Positions 45,539 through 61,639 of a DNA stretch of 64,000 nt are shown here, piece by piece. The position numbers were made by a program, and so were the translations under genes. The stretch comes from Medicago truncatula (lineage: Eukaryota; Streptophyta; Magnoliopsida; Fabales; Fabaceae). The notes beneath the pieces are model-generated. The model was not told the DNA's origin and made no database searches. It saw nothing but the letters and a program-made list of their open reading frames with translations. Every line of letters begins with the position of its first letter. Position 1 is the first letter of the stretch. The DNA lies in assembly GCF_003473485.1 (NCBI RefSeq), contig NC_053045.1, positions 38,786,494 through 38,850,493 on the forward strand. Direction: 5' to 3'.

Positions 45539-47618
45539 TTATAAGAAATTTTCTAAAGATGAAGAACTGAATATAGAAACCCTCCTTCTTTTTCTTGCTC
45601 TTAGCATATCCTGTGAAACAGAAAATCTACTAAGTACAGACTTAAGAGCTTGGTGAACAGAACCAGCAAGAAACTGTCTGTATTCAGCAGCATCAAAGTT
45701 TTGTTCTTCACAGCTTATTACAACAAAGACATTCTTCATTCTGTCTCCAAAAGTTGCAATATCTGCTTTCATGATGATGAGATGAAGAGCATCTAGGGCT
45801 TGTCTTATATTAGACAATAAACCTGGTTGATATTCACAACATAGTGATGCTTTAATTGAAAAAGGAAAACCGTTCCAACCTCCCTCTTGTTCTTCAACAC
45901 TTATTTCATCATTGTCCTTTGGTATCATTAAACCTTCACATGCTTGTGTTTCATTCCTTTTTAGCTCTTTCAAGTGTCTAACTACTTCACCAAGTAATGA
46001 TGCTTTGTCCATCTGTGTCATTAAAAGGAAATAATAATAATCAGATTTTTAGTGATGAATGACTGATTTAACATATTTATTTCTACTAGTATTTTTGCTT
46101 TACAATTCAAACTATAAGCATGATGTTGAATTTAAGTGTTAGTGGTTAGTCTCACATCAACTATAAACAACCTGAATGAAAGATATATAAGAGAGGTTTC
46201 TCATATACTAAATGTTTAAGTTTAACGTATAGATTGTGGTGTTGAGGTCTCTTAGTGTCCTAGTAGATAGTCTATTGCAGCCTTCGACACTCTCCCGGAC
46301 TTCCCAACACATAACTAGGTTGGATAGTTAATATCAAATTTATATCACATCCATTTTTAAGGGAATATAACTCAAATTGTGTCCTTGACCATAAAAACAA
46401 TTAAATACTCTTCTAAATGGTTTTACTAATGGATCGTCTAACATATGATCATTTACTAGTTACTACCAACTAGCATGGTTTATACTCCAAATTTTCAAGC
46501 TCCCAACACTTCTTCAATACAAGATGAGATGGATAATGGAAAATGCTAATTGAAGACATATTTCTTGAGCAATTAAAATTCATTAGCATTTTGAGACTTG
46601 TGAAGCCACTTCTTTGGAGAATGCTAATTGAAGACACTTCTTTGGAGAAGATGCAGGCATACATGGTCAGTACCAAATCCATCTAATTGGGACTTGTGAA
46701 GCTATGCTTAGAAGGAAATACCCAATAAAATACCATGTTACACCTTTGAAGTTTGATTTTATCTAACATTCTTTTAATCACCCTAGTCAATCATATAACC
46801 AGCTTAGGTCAACAATGATTACAATTTACTCAAATTATTTAGGTTTGTGTAGATTGAATTATTTGAACTTATCTACCAACAAAAATACTTGTGAAACTGT
46901 TTGTGGAACTTATGGAAACGACTTATAAACTTCTTAGGATAGCTTATGAAAATATTTTGTAACATATATGAAAATAGTTTGACATTATTTCCTTCTGTTA
47001 TAGAAATAGTTATACATAAGCATTTATATGATATCTGACTCGGATCCTTTAAGCAAAGTTTCGGGCTCGATCCATGTGTAAAGGAAAAACTTGGGTTAGG
47101 AGGGGAGAGCCCACTAAACATCACTAGTTAGCTTTCATTGTGGATATTGGTTGGTGGATACTTCACACCAATATAATTGGTTATTAAAAAATAATTAAGC
47201 ATTAATGTGATAAGTACTTACCTTATAAGTGCTTAATTTAGGTTTTATCCAAACATGGAGTTAAATTACTTTTCTGAATGATTAAAGAAAGGATGATGTA
47301 AAAGCATTATGTTGAACTAACCTTCAAAGCACCTGGAATGACACAACGAAGAGTATCAAGATGTGCATTAATCCTAGCTCTTCTCCTCCTTTCTGCCTCA
47401 CTATGATTCTTCAAAGCTTCAACACTTCTCTCTGTAGTGGACACACCCTTTCCTTCCATTTTAACAGGTTCCTCTACAAGCTCCCCTCTCTCCCTATCCA
47501 AAACCAGAGAGAAACTTGAACCATACCCACTTCCAATTACCTCATTGTTTACTTCAAAACCATTTTTACCAATTCTCTCAGTAGCATCTCCAAATATATC
47601 ATAACCTTCCATTTCCAT
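45539..47618 (-). CDS. bHLH transcription factor, bHLH30/TMO5-like group (2 exons, 256 aa)
   Basis: The minus-strand exons are 47618-47322 and 46012-45539, joined in phase 0 across a 1,309-bp intron. The basic region NHSEAERRRRARINAHLDTL has the His-Glu-Arg spacing that contacts E-box/G-box DNA. Helix 1, loop and helix 2 follow (RCVIPGALK, MDKASLLGEVVRHLKELK); the exon junction falls in the loop, as in this family. A C-terminal ACT-like region (SIKASLCCEYQPGLLSNIRQ..., ADIATFGDRMKNVFVVI) is present. These features place it with Arabidopsis bHLH30, bHLH32/TMO5, bHLH51, bHLH106 and bHLH107. Some members drive vascular cell division as heterodimers, others act in salt response, so the role here cannot be fixed. 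An adjacent frame upstream (47549-47965) is not part of it. Confidence 0.88.
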
Positions 47619-48908
47619 AGCAAAGTGAAAAGAGAAATGAAAAAGGAGAGTTGTTTGTGGGGACCAAACACAGGAGACAACCTTGGAAACAATGGAATAA
47701 GGAGAGGTGTTTGTTCTGTGTCAGAGTTGTTTTGGAGTGTGATAGTGATGAAAATGACAGTGTCAGTGAACAAGTGACAGTAGATGATGATGATGATGGC
47801 TAAGGAAGTGAAGGAACTGTTATGGAATACACACCTTTTTATATTGGAGAAGTTCTTGTACCAATAAGATGTAAGGTGTGGCCTTGGTACTTTCTTTACT
47901 TGTAAAATGTTGAAAAATTTGCTTGATTTCAATAGTTTATGCATACTAGAATCATATAGAATCAAATATTAATAATAATTTTTAATTTTAGTTCAATAAA
48001 ATCGTCACACAATCCACTATAAATCCAGGTGAGAGGATCATATCCATACTAAAATCATTTAAATTATCCTTAAACTTCTCTATTAAACGTATTATATTTT
48101 ACTAGTATATGAAAAAATATAAGTGAGTCGAGTTACGGGTTCATCGAGATCACAGTATATTTCAAAACTTAAATAACATCAATAAAAGTTTTTACTTCGA
48201 GGGCGAAAGTTAAACTCATGCTCTAACGTTATAAACCTGATCGTTCTTCATCGGCTATTAGAGCACTATTTTAAATGCAAACTTCCAGTCATAAATTTGT
48301 TTTAATTTTGTAGTTACCCAATTTTAGTCACAAACTATTTTGCATCCATGTTCAGATTTAGGTTACCCAATTTTTTTGGATTTTTAACACAATTTAGGTT
48401 ACACAAGTGGAGGACTTTTTTTTTTGATACAAGTGGGAAAAGAAACAAAAGGCAAAGCAAATCGGAAAAATAACAAAATGAATTTTTGGAGCCAAACAAC
48501 TTTTTTCCAGTGTGATATACACAGCAATAGAAGTCTTAAGTCTCTCACCAACCAACAAGAAGGATATATTGAATAATGCCAAATGCTGATTTTAGCAAAT
48601 TTTGAAGGGAATCTTATTGAGTGATGAGAGCAAAGTATATAAGACGTACAAAATCCACTATGTGTCATTAAATCAATAGTAACAATATTATAGAACAATA
48701 TTAGTGGCAATTTAGATCTCTTGTGATCTCTCAATTGGTTTCATTATTGTCGCAATTTGCTTTTCCGTCTCTTCCACGTCTGCAAAGTGTAAAGCATACT
48801 ATGCTTGAATTTTATTTTGGCATTGTTGGAGATTTCTAAACTCTATCTCTATTTTTTTTTCTTACTCTAATTATAAGTTTCATTTTAAATAATTAGATAT
48901 GCATTGAT

Positions 48909-49139
48909 AAAAAATAATTAGATTTTTTTTTTTGAAAATTCGGTATCTGATCCAAGAATCGATTAATCTGAGGGAACCAATCCCACCGTCCACTTGCAGG
49001 ACCCCCTTTAAAGCCAGAGCAAACTTTGTATGGATTTAACCCATCGAAATTGGCACCAGAGGGAATCAAACCTAAAACCCATGAAGGAGCAAACTACAAG
49101 ATCCCAAACCAACCCCAAATGGGGAAAAAATAATTAGAT
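48909..49139 (-). mobile_element. SINE with exact 15-bp target-site duplication
   Basis: The perfect repeat aaaaaataattagat flanks the insert at 48909-48923 and 49125-49139. The ~200-bp insert, on the minus strand, starts ccccatttggggttggtttg, has an A-box-like gggatcttgtagtttgctcc and a B-box-like aggtttgattccct, and ends in an A-run. It differs from the other SINEs in the window. Confidence 0.85.
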
Positions 49140-49265
49140 ATTCTTTAATTTTCTTCAAATATATTGGTAATTATCATAGATTGGCACATTTATGTACATA
49201 AAAAATATATATTATGATGAATGTATATTTATAAAACTAAACATATTAAACTGAATTTATGAAAG

Positions 49266-49606
49266 ATGTGTATGTTTGGTTTATTTTTTTTAAGAGACAA
49301 AATTGATTCTAGAAGTTTTAATAAAAAAAATTTGTTTAGAGGTGTAGAATTGATTTTAACATGTATAGTTGTTCTCAAAAATAATTGATTTTGACTCTAA
49401 AATTGATTTTAACATATTTAGTTGTTCTCGAACAATATTGATTATATATATAAATTTACTATTCAACTAGCATTTACATAAATTTATATTGATCAACTTC
49501 CCATTACATGAATGTATACAAAATAAATCATTTTATATTTAACCAAAATCAATTTCAGATAATCAAATTCAATTTGTATCAACATATATTCAAACACACA
49601 CTTGGT
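49266..49606. repeat. AATTGATTTT-rich MITE family member
   Basis: The left end reads tgtatgtttggttt and the right end ttcaaacacacact, weakly inverse. Inside, gtagaattgattttaacatg phrases on the left are matched by accaaaatcaatttcagata on the right. Related members lie at 11835-12035, 56938-57062, 59050-59342 and 59402-59742. Confidence 0.55.
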
Positions 49607-50447
49607 AAACAATTGTGCTGTTGTACATAAATCATTTTGTACAAGGCTAAATATCCCTGTAGTCTATTATAAAAAATCCAAGTAATTAATTTGCACTAAA
49701 ATTATTATTTTTAAAAGCAATATGAATTAAAAAATGTAGCAATTGTCCACAATTGAAACACAAAAGAGCTCTTCAAGGGAACATTTCCAATCAGGTTCAC
49801 ACACCTTTTTTCTTAATGTCAATGAAAGTTTCTTCTGTTTAAATTAATTTTTCTAGTGGTCCTCAACTTTTCACTGGGGGGCTAACACGATATTCAAGAT
49901 TGTCTCCAAATTCACGTTTATACTTGGACCTTTGCAATAAAGTACTCCATATTCTTAGTAAGTTGTAACTTGTAACCCAAAAAACGGTGTATATATTTAG
50001 TTAATTACCTACTCTTAGTAGATATGTTATTTTGGAAAGATTCCATTTTTTATTTCATTTTGCTATTGATTCCATCGTTAACATATATTTGAATAAAAAA
50101 GAGGGAAAATATGATGATTCAGATTCGAATAATGGATTTCACATCAAATATTTTCACCGTCAATTTGGTCATACGCTAATTAGCAATTTGTAAACGCATA
50201 ATAAAGATCATTATATTGTCAAACCTTCACTTTTATAATTTATAATCCAAAACATTTCCAACAAAAGGCATCCTTTGCATTAATATTTTAACTTTTTGTA
50301 ATTAAAGCCCCCCATTTCCAACACAAGGGTCTCTCATTCAGAAAATTCTCCCGGGTACGTAACTGTGTATAGAAGATAAATTTGTTTTAAGCATCAAATT
50401 GAAAACTAGAAGAATGTTAACATTCAAATCATCATTGAATTGCCTAT

Positions 50448-50455
50448 TATAAATA
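50448..50455 (+). promoter_or_regulatory. TATA box of the first protease gene
   Basis: TATAAATA stands ~100 bp upstream of the ATG at 50557. A matching box occurs upstream of the second protease gene, though closer to its ATG. Confidence 0.6.
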
Positions 50456-50556
50456 CCACTGAAACTCTCGAGTACAAGCACAACAAACCTTTCTCACATT
50501 TAACTTGTTAACTAATCAACTTGAAAACAGTTCTTTGTCACACTTCACTAGCTAAC

Positions 50557-51695
50557 ATGGCTGCCAATAATCAATTATATCATAGCATTTCATTGGCATT
50601 GTTTTTCTGCTTGGGATTGTTTGCTATTCAAGTCACTTCTCGTACTCTCCAAGATGACTCCATCATATATGAGAAGCATGAACAATGGATGGTTCACTAT
50701 GGCAAAGTCTATAAGGATCTTCAAGAAAGAGAGAATCGTTTAAAGATATTCAAAGAAAACGTAAATTACATTGAAGCTTCCAACAATGCTGGCAATAACA
50801 AGTTATACAAATTAGGCATTAATCAATTTGCAGACCTCACCAACGAGGAGTTCATAGCATCTAGAAACAAATTCAAAGGTCATATGTGCTCCTCAATCAC
50901 AAAGACAAGTACTTTTAAGTATGAAAATGCAAGTGTTCCATCAACAGTGGATTGGAGAAAGAAAGGAGCAGTAACACCAGTGAAGAACCAAGGTCAATGT
51001 GGTAAGTGTCTATCTATTATGTAATGCATTCAATTACAAACTATGTGATCAAATATTGAATTGTCATTAAATTCTAGTTAATTTTAATTTACCTTTTTGT
51101 AGGATGTTGTTGGGCATTTTCTGCTGTTGCGGCAACCGAAGGAATCCATAAGTTGAGTACTGGGAAGTTGGTCTCTTTATCGGAACAAGAACTTGTTGAT
51201 TGTGACACAAAAGGTGTAGACCAAGGTTGTGAGGGTGGTCTTATGGATGATGCTTTCAAATTCATCATTCAAAATCATGGACTCAACACTGAAGCTCAAT
51301 ACCCCTATCAAGGTGTTGACGGAACTTGCAGTGCAAACAAAGCATCCATCCATGCAGTTACTATTACCGGGTATGAAGATGTCCCTGCCAACAATGAGCA
51401 GGCACTGCAGAAAGCTGTGGCAAATCAACCAATTTCCGTAGCTATTGATGCTAGTGGGTCTGACTTTCAGTTTTACAAAAGTGGTGTCTTTACTGGTTCA
51501 TGTGGAACTGAGTTGGACCATGGTGTCACAGCCGTAGGTTATGGTGTCGGTAATGATGGAACCAAGTATTGGTTGGTTAAGAATTCATGGGGAACTGATT
51601 GGGGTGAAGAAGGATACATTAAGATGCAAAGGGGAGTCGATGCAGCCGAAGGACTTTGTGGCATTGCAATGGAAGCATCTTACCCTACTGCTTAA
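50557..51695 (+). CDS. SAG12-like papain-family cysteine protease, copy 1 (2 exons, 345 aa)
   Basis: The exons are 50557-51001 and 51103-51695, with a 101-bp intron in phase 1. The product has a signal peptide (about residues 1-28, [20 protein letters not shown]), then an I29 inhibitor propeptide with the ERFNIN-type pattern ([20 protein letters not shown]) and [11 protein letters not shown]. The mature protease starts near [20 protein letters not shown]. The catalytic Cys is in QCGCCWAFS, His in [11 protein letters not shown] and Asn in VKNSWG; the oxyanion Gln is in KNQGQCG. A GCEGG motif replaces the usual GCNGG. No granulin tail is present. SAG12-type proteases act in the vacuole or apoplast, often in senescing tissue or ageing nodules, which is inferred here. 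The ATG at 50557 is chosen because the frame upstream begins without an ATG. The intron separates QCG from CCWAF. Confidence 0.95.
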
Positions 51696-52969
51696 CTTCC
51701 AAACTTAATGCGTATGTTACCTAAACTTTGTAATTCGATCAAAGCTGTGATTGATTGTGCATTTATCATCTATTAGCTACATTCATCATGGTTTCTATGA
51801 CTATTTGTGTATAGTGTATATATACTTGTGCATTTATCAATACAAAGAAGATATTAAGAGTAAATCCTATTGTTCGTTCTTCTCCTTCTTTAGTTTTATT
51901 TTATTCGCTTTCATAATTTTCGAAATCCCGTAAATCTTATTTTTTACTTGCAAAGGGATTTCAGGTGTTTATTGTTTCTCTCTTCCAACTTACAGCTTCT
52001 CTTTAAAGTAACATTGGTTTAGGTTTTTGAAATATAATGTAAGTCAAACAAGACGAATGTTGAAGTTCAAAATTCAAAATTTTAAACACGCAGCAGTTTA
52101 ATTTAACACTTCTTTCACAAATTGCTTTGGTAAGATTATTAGATATTTCCAAGTTATTTCAATGAGAAAATTGAAACAAACTTTTTTTTTTTTTTTTAAA
52201 AAAAAAGGTATAGAAACAAAGTTATTTTTCATAAGAGGATATGTTCAAACAGCTATATAAACTTGATTAAATTCTTTCAAACGTCACCTTAATGAAGACT
52301 CCAGTATCAATTCACGGACAATAGTGACTCCCAAACTCATGATAGTTCTGGCCTATCTAATTGGTAGACTGGAGCTTCTACATTCCCCCAGTTAATGCAA
52401 CGATGGATGAAAAATTCCATGCACTTTGACATCAAAGTTTCAAACAGACTTGGCATTTAACACCCAGATGAATGCTCGCCCCAAACTAACATGTATTGCT
52501 TCTCCATTTTCATGACTTGTGTGACCCACTAAACAAGCTTCAAACATACATTTAATCAACTTTCTGTTTGGAAAGTAAATGAGAACATCAATCTGCACTT
52601 GTAATAAAAATTACGGACATCTCTTATTGCTGTGGTATAGATTAATCTTGAGTTCAATGTTGCATGATAATATAGTAAGAGTAAAATCCTTGATCCCTTG
52701 CCTCTATCTCTTGAAAGAAGCCCAAACAGAAAATGCGAGTTAGTAAAAAATGACAACTCAAAAATCTGTGAACATAATTTATTACCTCATTTCTAATATG
52801 TCATCAAACAACATTCCTCATTCGTAAAATAAATCTTAGTACTACAAAGTGGTCATACAAAACTTCAATACAAGCACTCAACCATTTTAAAACTCACTCA
52901 CGATAGCTGCTACTTTGAGCGATTACTGAAAGGAAATCAACTCAAGAAAGGCAATAATTGGTTCATGTT
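51696..52969. other. Intergenic between protease copy 1 and KARI
   Basis: The first part is the likely 3' UTR of the protease gene and the last ~150 bp the 3' UTR of the reductoisomerase gene. No other feature is supported. Confidence 0.5.
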
Positions 52970-56600
<3,631 letters not shown>

Positions 56601-56937
56601 TTTTGTAGAGTGAGGAGTGAGGAGTGAGGAGAAAGAGAAGTGAAGAAATTTTACAAGCGGTTTTTATAGTATAGGTATTGAAGAGAGTTTGCTAACGTGC
56701 GCTGCGTTGGTACTGCACCTTGTGTTTGTGTCTCTAATCTTCTAGTTTTGTTTGTGAACCACTTGTTTTGTTTGTCAACCTACTTCATTATTTCTGTTTT
56801 TTTGAGTTTGCATATACAATAAGCTTGCGACACACGTGGTAATAAATGTTTGATGAATAGATTCACGTCACTCCACTTTTTATTTTACTTGTTGTAATGG
56901 TAAGAGTATAACCTCTCTTTGCATCCACAATGGAGAA

Positions 56938-57062
56938 TTTATTTTAGTTAAACGTGAGTTTGATGAAATTGATTTATGTTTGGATACACCAATATAAAAG
57001 TGATTCTTATGAGTTAATGATGTTTGGATGGTTTGTATCAAAATTGATTTTGAATGTGTAAT
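56938..57062. repeat. AATTGATTTT-rich MITE fragment
   Basis: It shares gtttgatgaaattgatttat, gtttggata-caccaatataaaagtgattcttatgagtt and caaaattgattttgaatgtg with the right part of the element at 10961-12035, inverted. Confidence 0.6.
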
Positions 57063-57639
57063 GACCAAATTAACCTTTTAAATTTACTTAAAACTAGATA
57101 ATTATTTAAAGCTATGTTGAATAATAAAAATTTAAGATAATTGTATAAAATTAGTAAAAAAATTATTATTGGTTTAGAAAATCATTTTAAATCTAAAGTT
57201 TTTTTTGAAAGAAAATATAAAATTTGTATATCGTAAAAAAAAAAATGATGAATTTATTAAAAACTAAAGGAAAGCTATCACCAAAAGCAATTAAGAAACT
57301 CACTGAGGGACTCGCCTTGAAAAATGAATTGAGGCAAAACCAGCAAAACGCAAACACAGGGTGAGAATTGAGATACAACGGAAGCAATCAATTATTGTCT
57401 TTCCTGCGAGCCAAGATTTTTCACCAGAAATCCTCCATCTCTTTTGGTCTCTTCCTCGGTGAAAAGAAAACGTTTTTTCCGGTGAGTTAAAGAACGCTTT
57501 TTTTCCGGCCATGTCAGACAATTATAAAGGGCAATAAGGAAAGATCACATTGAAAAACGAAATTAAAACTCAAACGCGATTCAATCAAACGCAGAAGCTC
57601 TAAATTGTAGTTTCGGATTCACCGTGGTTTTGGTGATAG

Positions 57640-57968
57640 AATCGATTTACATGGATGCTAGCCATACAAATGAGATTTCTGTCAAACCGTGTTTGACAAC
57701 TCCAAACGCACGTTTTACGGATTCTACCGCATATCCAAACAGACGCTAAAACATTTATAATGCATTCAATAATAACCAACGTATCAGATTTGACAACTAT
57801 TTCTTCAAGTGTTTTTATCTTTGGTAATGGGAGACACCAATGTATGGCAAGAGCTTTAGAAAGTGTGGATTTTGTTGATTTGAGTTCTCGTTCCATGTTA
57901 AGAAGGTGATTGCTTGAATACGTGCCCACTAGTATAATCCTATGGAAGATGCATTTTTCTATGGTCAC
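57640..57968 (-). pseudogene. Probable RNase H-like scrap of a LINE or similar element
   Basis: The minus-strand frame contains KALAIHWCLPLPKIKTLEEI, then VVKSDTLVIIECI, resembling the RVT_3 RNase H domain found at the end of plant L1 elements (compare the domain at 28800-29200). Only ~40 residues match the pattern, the frame loses similarity after that, and no other part is visible. An unrelated plant gene remnant is possible. Confidence 0.4.
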
Positions 57969-59049
57969 GTAAGCAAATGAACACGCGTAGAGAAGTTTAT
58001 CCCCAAAATTTAAATTACTGTCTCTGCTTTTTTACTTTTTTAGGTGTCATTTGATTACAAATTTAGCATTTTTATTTAACCATCGTTTTAATATTTTAAG
58101 TATACGATTTATTAATTATACATTTTAACTACTCTTATATTTTTTTAATAAACTAATTAATGTTATGTACAGTAAACATTTCCTCTGAAATAATTGTAAG
58201 GATATTATTTAAAAAAAATGTTTGTCTCAAAAAAATATAAACATCTACATATTATAAGGCTAATTATAAGATTATTTTAGCGTTATAGAATATTTTGACT
58301 AACAGAGTGAATAATCAAAGATTATTTTAAAATTTTGATGTATTAATAGATTTTATGACTATTCGTTACACATTTAAATGACAAAAATGACTATTTATCC
58401 TAAAAAAAGGAATGTATAAGTTAAAAAAAATGAAAACATGTGCCAAAAGAAAATTGATGAACAATTTTGCCAAATATATCGAATCATATCAAGTAACAGA
58501 GTGATATTGTCTTACCTGAAATTGTTTGTGGTCTATTCAGCTACCTTACTGGCCTCTCATGTTTGCTAGGCAACATGAAGTTAGTTGGATTCGTGAGTTG
58601 GAACTTGGATTAATTGATGTTAGGTTGCAATGCATTCTATGTTAGTAATTGCTTTGTAGTTAAGTCATCAATACTACATGAGTCATATGTGCTAGTTTCT
58701 ATAATGGAAGAGAAATTAGTCATATGTGAGTTGTAACGAATATGTACAATAGTTTATCAATGTATTCAAATTTCAAATTAGTATCTGATTGTGTGTTCCA
58801 TTATTCAAAATAGTATGTGACGTTAAAATAGTCCTTAAATGCTGACAAAAATTTTGTTTTTATAGAGACTAATTAATATGATAGTTAGTACTTATATGAA
58901 CTGATATATGACAGCTATTAAGTATATTGAAGGACTGATATGAAAGTATTAACAAAATATTTTAACGTTTATTTTGACCTATCAACGTTGATATTACATC
59001 AATTTTACCCTATTAAAAACTAATTTACCTATGAAATTTGTGTCTCTCA

Positions 59050-59342
59050 TCTCAAAGAGAGCATCAAAATAAATTCTGGATGTGTAGAATTGATTTTGTC
59101 ATGTTTAATTGCTCTTTAATATAATTGAATTTACCTCTAAAATTGATTCTAATTTGAGCATTTTATTCTAAAATTGATTTTGACATTTAATTTTATTATT
59201 CAACTCACTTTTACTTTTACATAAATATATTCAAAACATTATTATACTTTACATTTCAACTAACTTTAAATTAGAATAACTTTCTAAAATTAATTCATTA
59301 AAAATTAATTTTTATCATCACAATACTAAACATACTTTGTGT
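59050..59342. repeat. AATTGATTTT-rich MITE family member
   Basis: It has tgtagaattgattttgtcatg near the left and an inverse-type tail ending aatactaaacatactttg. It is adjacent to a second member at 59402. Confidence 0.55.
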
Positions 59343-59401
59343 CCTTGAAAAAGGGTGGCCACCATTCACATGTAGACACAATTTACGTAAAAGTAAATTA
59401 G

Positions 59402-59742
59402 TGCACATTTGGTTCTATTTTTAGAGATGACAAAATTGATTATGAAAGTGTAGAATTGATTCTTATATGTTTGGTTTCCTTCGAGTAGTGAAAGGATACA
59501 ATTAATTCTTATATGTTTGATTTCTTCCGGCTAGAATTGATTTTGTCTCTAGAATTGATTCTACTTGCAATTAAGATTTGTAAATTTTGATTGTAGAATT
59601 GATTTTTATACTCCAATTTATAGTTTAACTCATGTTCGTTCAGATATAAATCACTTTACCTTCTATTCACTTTTAATCTAAATCAATTTTACAAAATTAA
59701 CTCATTCAAATTAATTATTGTTGTAGTAGAACCAAAACATAT
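59402..59742. repeat. AATTGATTTT-rich MITE family member
   Basis: The left end acatttggttctatttttag and the right end gtagtagaaccaaaacata are inverse. Internal phrases tagaattgattcttatatg are repeated several times. Confidence 0.6.
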
Positions 59743-59942
59743 GCTTAGAAGAAATTCACGAAAAACAATACACTTAGAAGAAATTTGTTTTTGGATCATA
59801 AAAAAAAAAAGTTTTTTAAAAAGGCAATTCCAAATCATTGGATTCCTTCTACCAAAGTTATTGGATTTCGACATGATCATCGTACGCCATCTATCTTCAT
59901 TCGTCAAAGTAATTGGTCATATAAAAAGAGTATATTGAAAAG

Positions 59943-60123
59943 AGCAGTGATATATGTACAACTCTTTGGTACAATTTTTATGACAACTTTGGTTTTCTCT
60001 ATTTTGACTGGTCAAGAATAATAGAGAGAGAAAAAGAAAGAGAGAGAATAAGAAGATAATATGAGTATGAGAGAAAAAGTTATTAAAAAGTTGTTAGAAA
60101 ATGATTGGACAAATATCATTTCC
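59943..60123. mobile_element. MITE with GAAATGATATTTGTACAAT ends (copy 2)
   Basis: The left end agcagtgatatatgtacaac and the right end gattggacaaatatcatttcc pair with the family at 36122-36303. Internal gacaactttggttttctcta corresponds to its inner arm. Confidence 0.55.
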
Positions 60124-60326
60124 TATTAAAAATGAAGTGAGAGAGATGAATGGTACTATAAAAAAACTTGATTAGAGCATATGGGAACCACTTAAAGACT
60201 AAAACTAAAACTTTGATTAGAAAAGCACTATTTGGTGGGTTTTCCTATTTAGTCTGACATGTGAAGTCACTTAAAATTCATTTTGAGGAATCAATCATCT
60301 GAGTAAATTAATCAAGTATTACTAAA

Positions 60327-60352
60327 ATGAGATGAGATGAGATGAGATGAGA
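60327..60352. repeat. (ATGAG)n microsatellite
   Basis: About five perfect atgag units. Confidence 0.9.
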
Positions 60353-60924
60353 TGGAGCATATGAGAACCACTTGAGAGACTAACATTGGAGATGCCGTGA
60401 GGATTCATAAACAAGGAAATAAATTGAGCGGTGGTTAAATATTTGAGTGATGATCTAACCCATGGAATATTTTACCCCTTCAACAACGTAATTGTCTTGA
60501 AGAGAAGAGCTACTGTGATAGTGATTGAGGACCGCTCCCAATGACATAAGGTTAAAGGTTTGTGATAGGGCTTGTGACTTTGCTTGGATATTATTCTTCG
60601 CTAAAATATGGTTATGATCCCTGCAAATATGTCTTATTTTAGTTTTAGTCCATGTAATTTTTTTTTTGTCCTGCAAATATGTATTGTTTTGGTTTAAAAA
60701 AATGATTTTTTAGTTAAAAAAAGTAGATTTTTTCTCAAAAACATCTCAACTTGGACTAAGTTGAACTTTAGGTGACAACACATTGGTCCACAAAAAGGAA
60801 TAACTTATAACTACTTAAGTTTTTTTCTTTTGTCCCTCACGTTAAAAAATAATGTAATCTATATATATTACCCAAGGAAAATGATTTCGACGAGAGTATG
60901 ATATCATAATATAAAAATGTACGT

Positions 60925-61263
60925 ATCAATTTTTACAGTACATCCACAAATTAAGGTGTACCGGTACTTTAACTTTAAAAATCTATATATTAACTATCAT
61001 TTTTATGAAATAAAGAGCTATTTGTTGATATTTGTATTTTAGAAAATATCATTTCATTGTTTATAAAAATCATACTAATTTTTTTACATTTTATTGTAAA
61101 AAATAATCAAAATTATCTATTATGAGTACTAAAAATTCAGAAAAATTAAATTTTATTCCGTCGGCCTTTTTGATAAATAAGATTTAATTATTATAATTAT
61201 AGGTGATAGAAAATAATTTTTACCAATACACTCAAATCTTTGGGTGTACCATAGAATTTGCCA
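60925..61263. mobile_element. MITE with GTGTACCATAGAA-type ends (copy 2)
   Basis: It shares gtgtaccggtac near the left, gaaaatatcatttcat-type interior and the right end gggtgtaccatagaatttgcc with copy 1 at 9017-9425. The left tip is more degraded than in copy 1. Confidence 0.65.
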
Positions 61264-61573
61264 TCACAATAAACTTAATTAATATCTATTTGTTTATATA
61301 ACATCACTTAGTTACGTGAAGCAAAAAGCACACACGTTAGTTAACGTGAAACAAACTGAGTTTTGATTGTGACATACTTTCTTTGTAAGAAAAATGCGTT
61401 CACTTGACAAAGAATTTGGCCGTTGAATAGAAAATTCTCACATTCTCACAGTTGGTTACGGTAGATTCCTACATTGGGTCTCATTCAGAAAATTCTCAGA
61501 GTTACGTTGAATTGAAAATTGTTTTTAGCACAAATTATTAACATAATAATACTTAATTCATCATTAACTTGCC

Positions 61574-61581
61574 TATAAATA
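61574..61581 (+). promoter_or_regulatory. TATA box of the second protease gene
   Basis: TATAAATA about 60 bp before the ATG at 61640. Confidence 0.6.
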
Positions 61582-61639
61582 CCAAAAAAAGTATGGGTAA
61601 AAGCACAGCACTTCTTTAATCCTTCACTAATTAATTACC

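Larger units (their letters stand above)
47619..50447. other. Intergenic: bHLH promoter side to protease promoter
   Basis: No intact gene is seen. It holds a SINE (48909-49139) and a MITE-like element (49266-49606). The open frames at 48394-48734 overlap A/T-rich non-coding sequence and show no domain. Confidence 0.5.
56601..61573. other. Intergenic, repeat-scattered, no intact gene
   Basis: After the KARI promoter this ~5-kb gap holds repeats described separately, mainly aattgatttt-rich elements, a fold-back MITE and a further MITE at 60925-61263. It also holds a scrap with RNase H-like sequence. The open frames at 59741-60021 are part of repeat DNA. No host gene is supported. Confidence 0.55.

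Noticed and set aside
47549-47965. 138-codon frame upstream of the bHLH gene as extra coding exon
   Set aside because: It runs in another frame through the probable 5' UTR and promoter and has no recognisable domain.
59741-60021. Two overlapping open frames of 65-78 codons
   Set aside because: They lie over the end of one repeat and the start of a MITE, are low in complexity, and show no domain.
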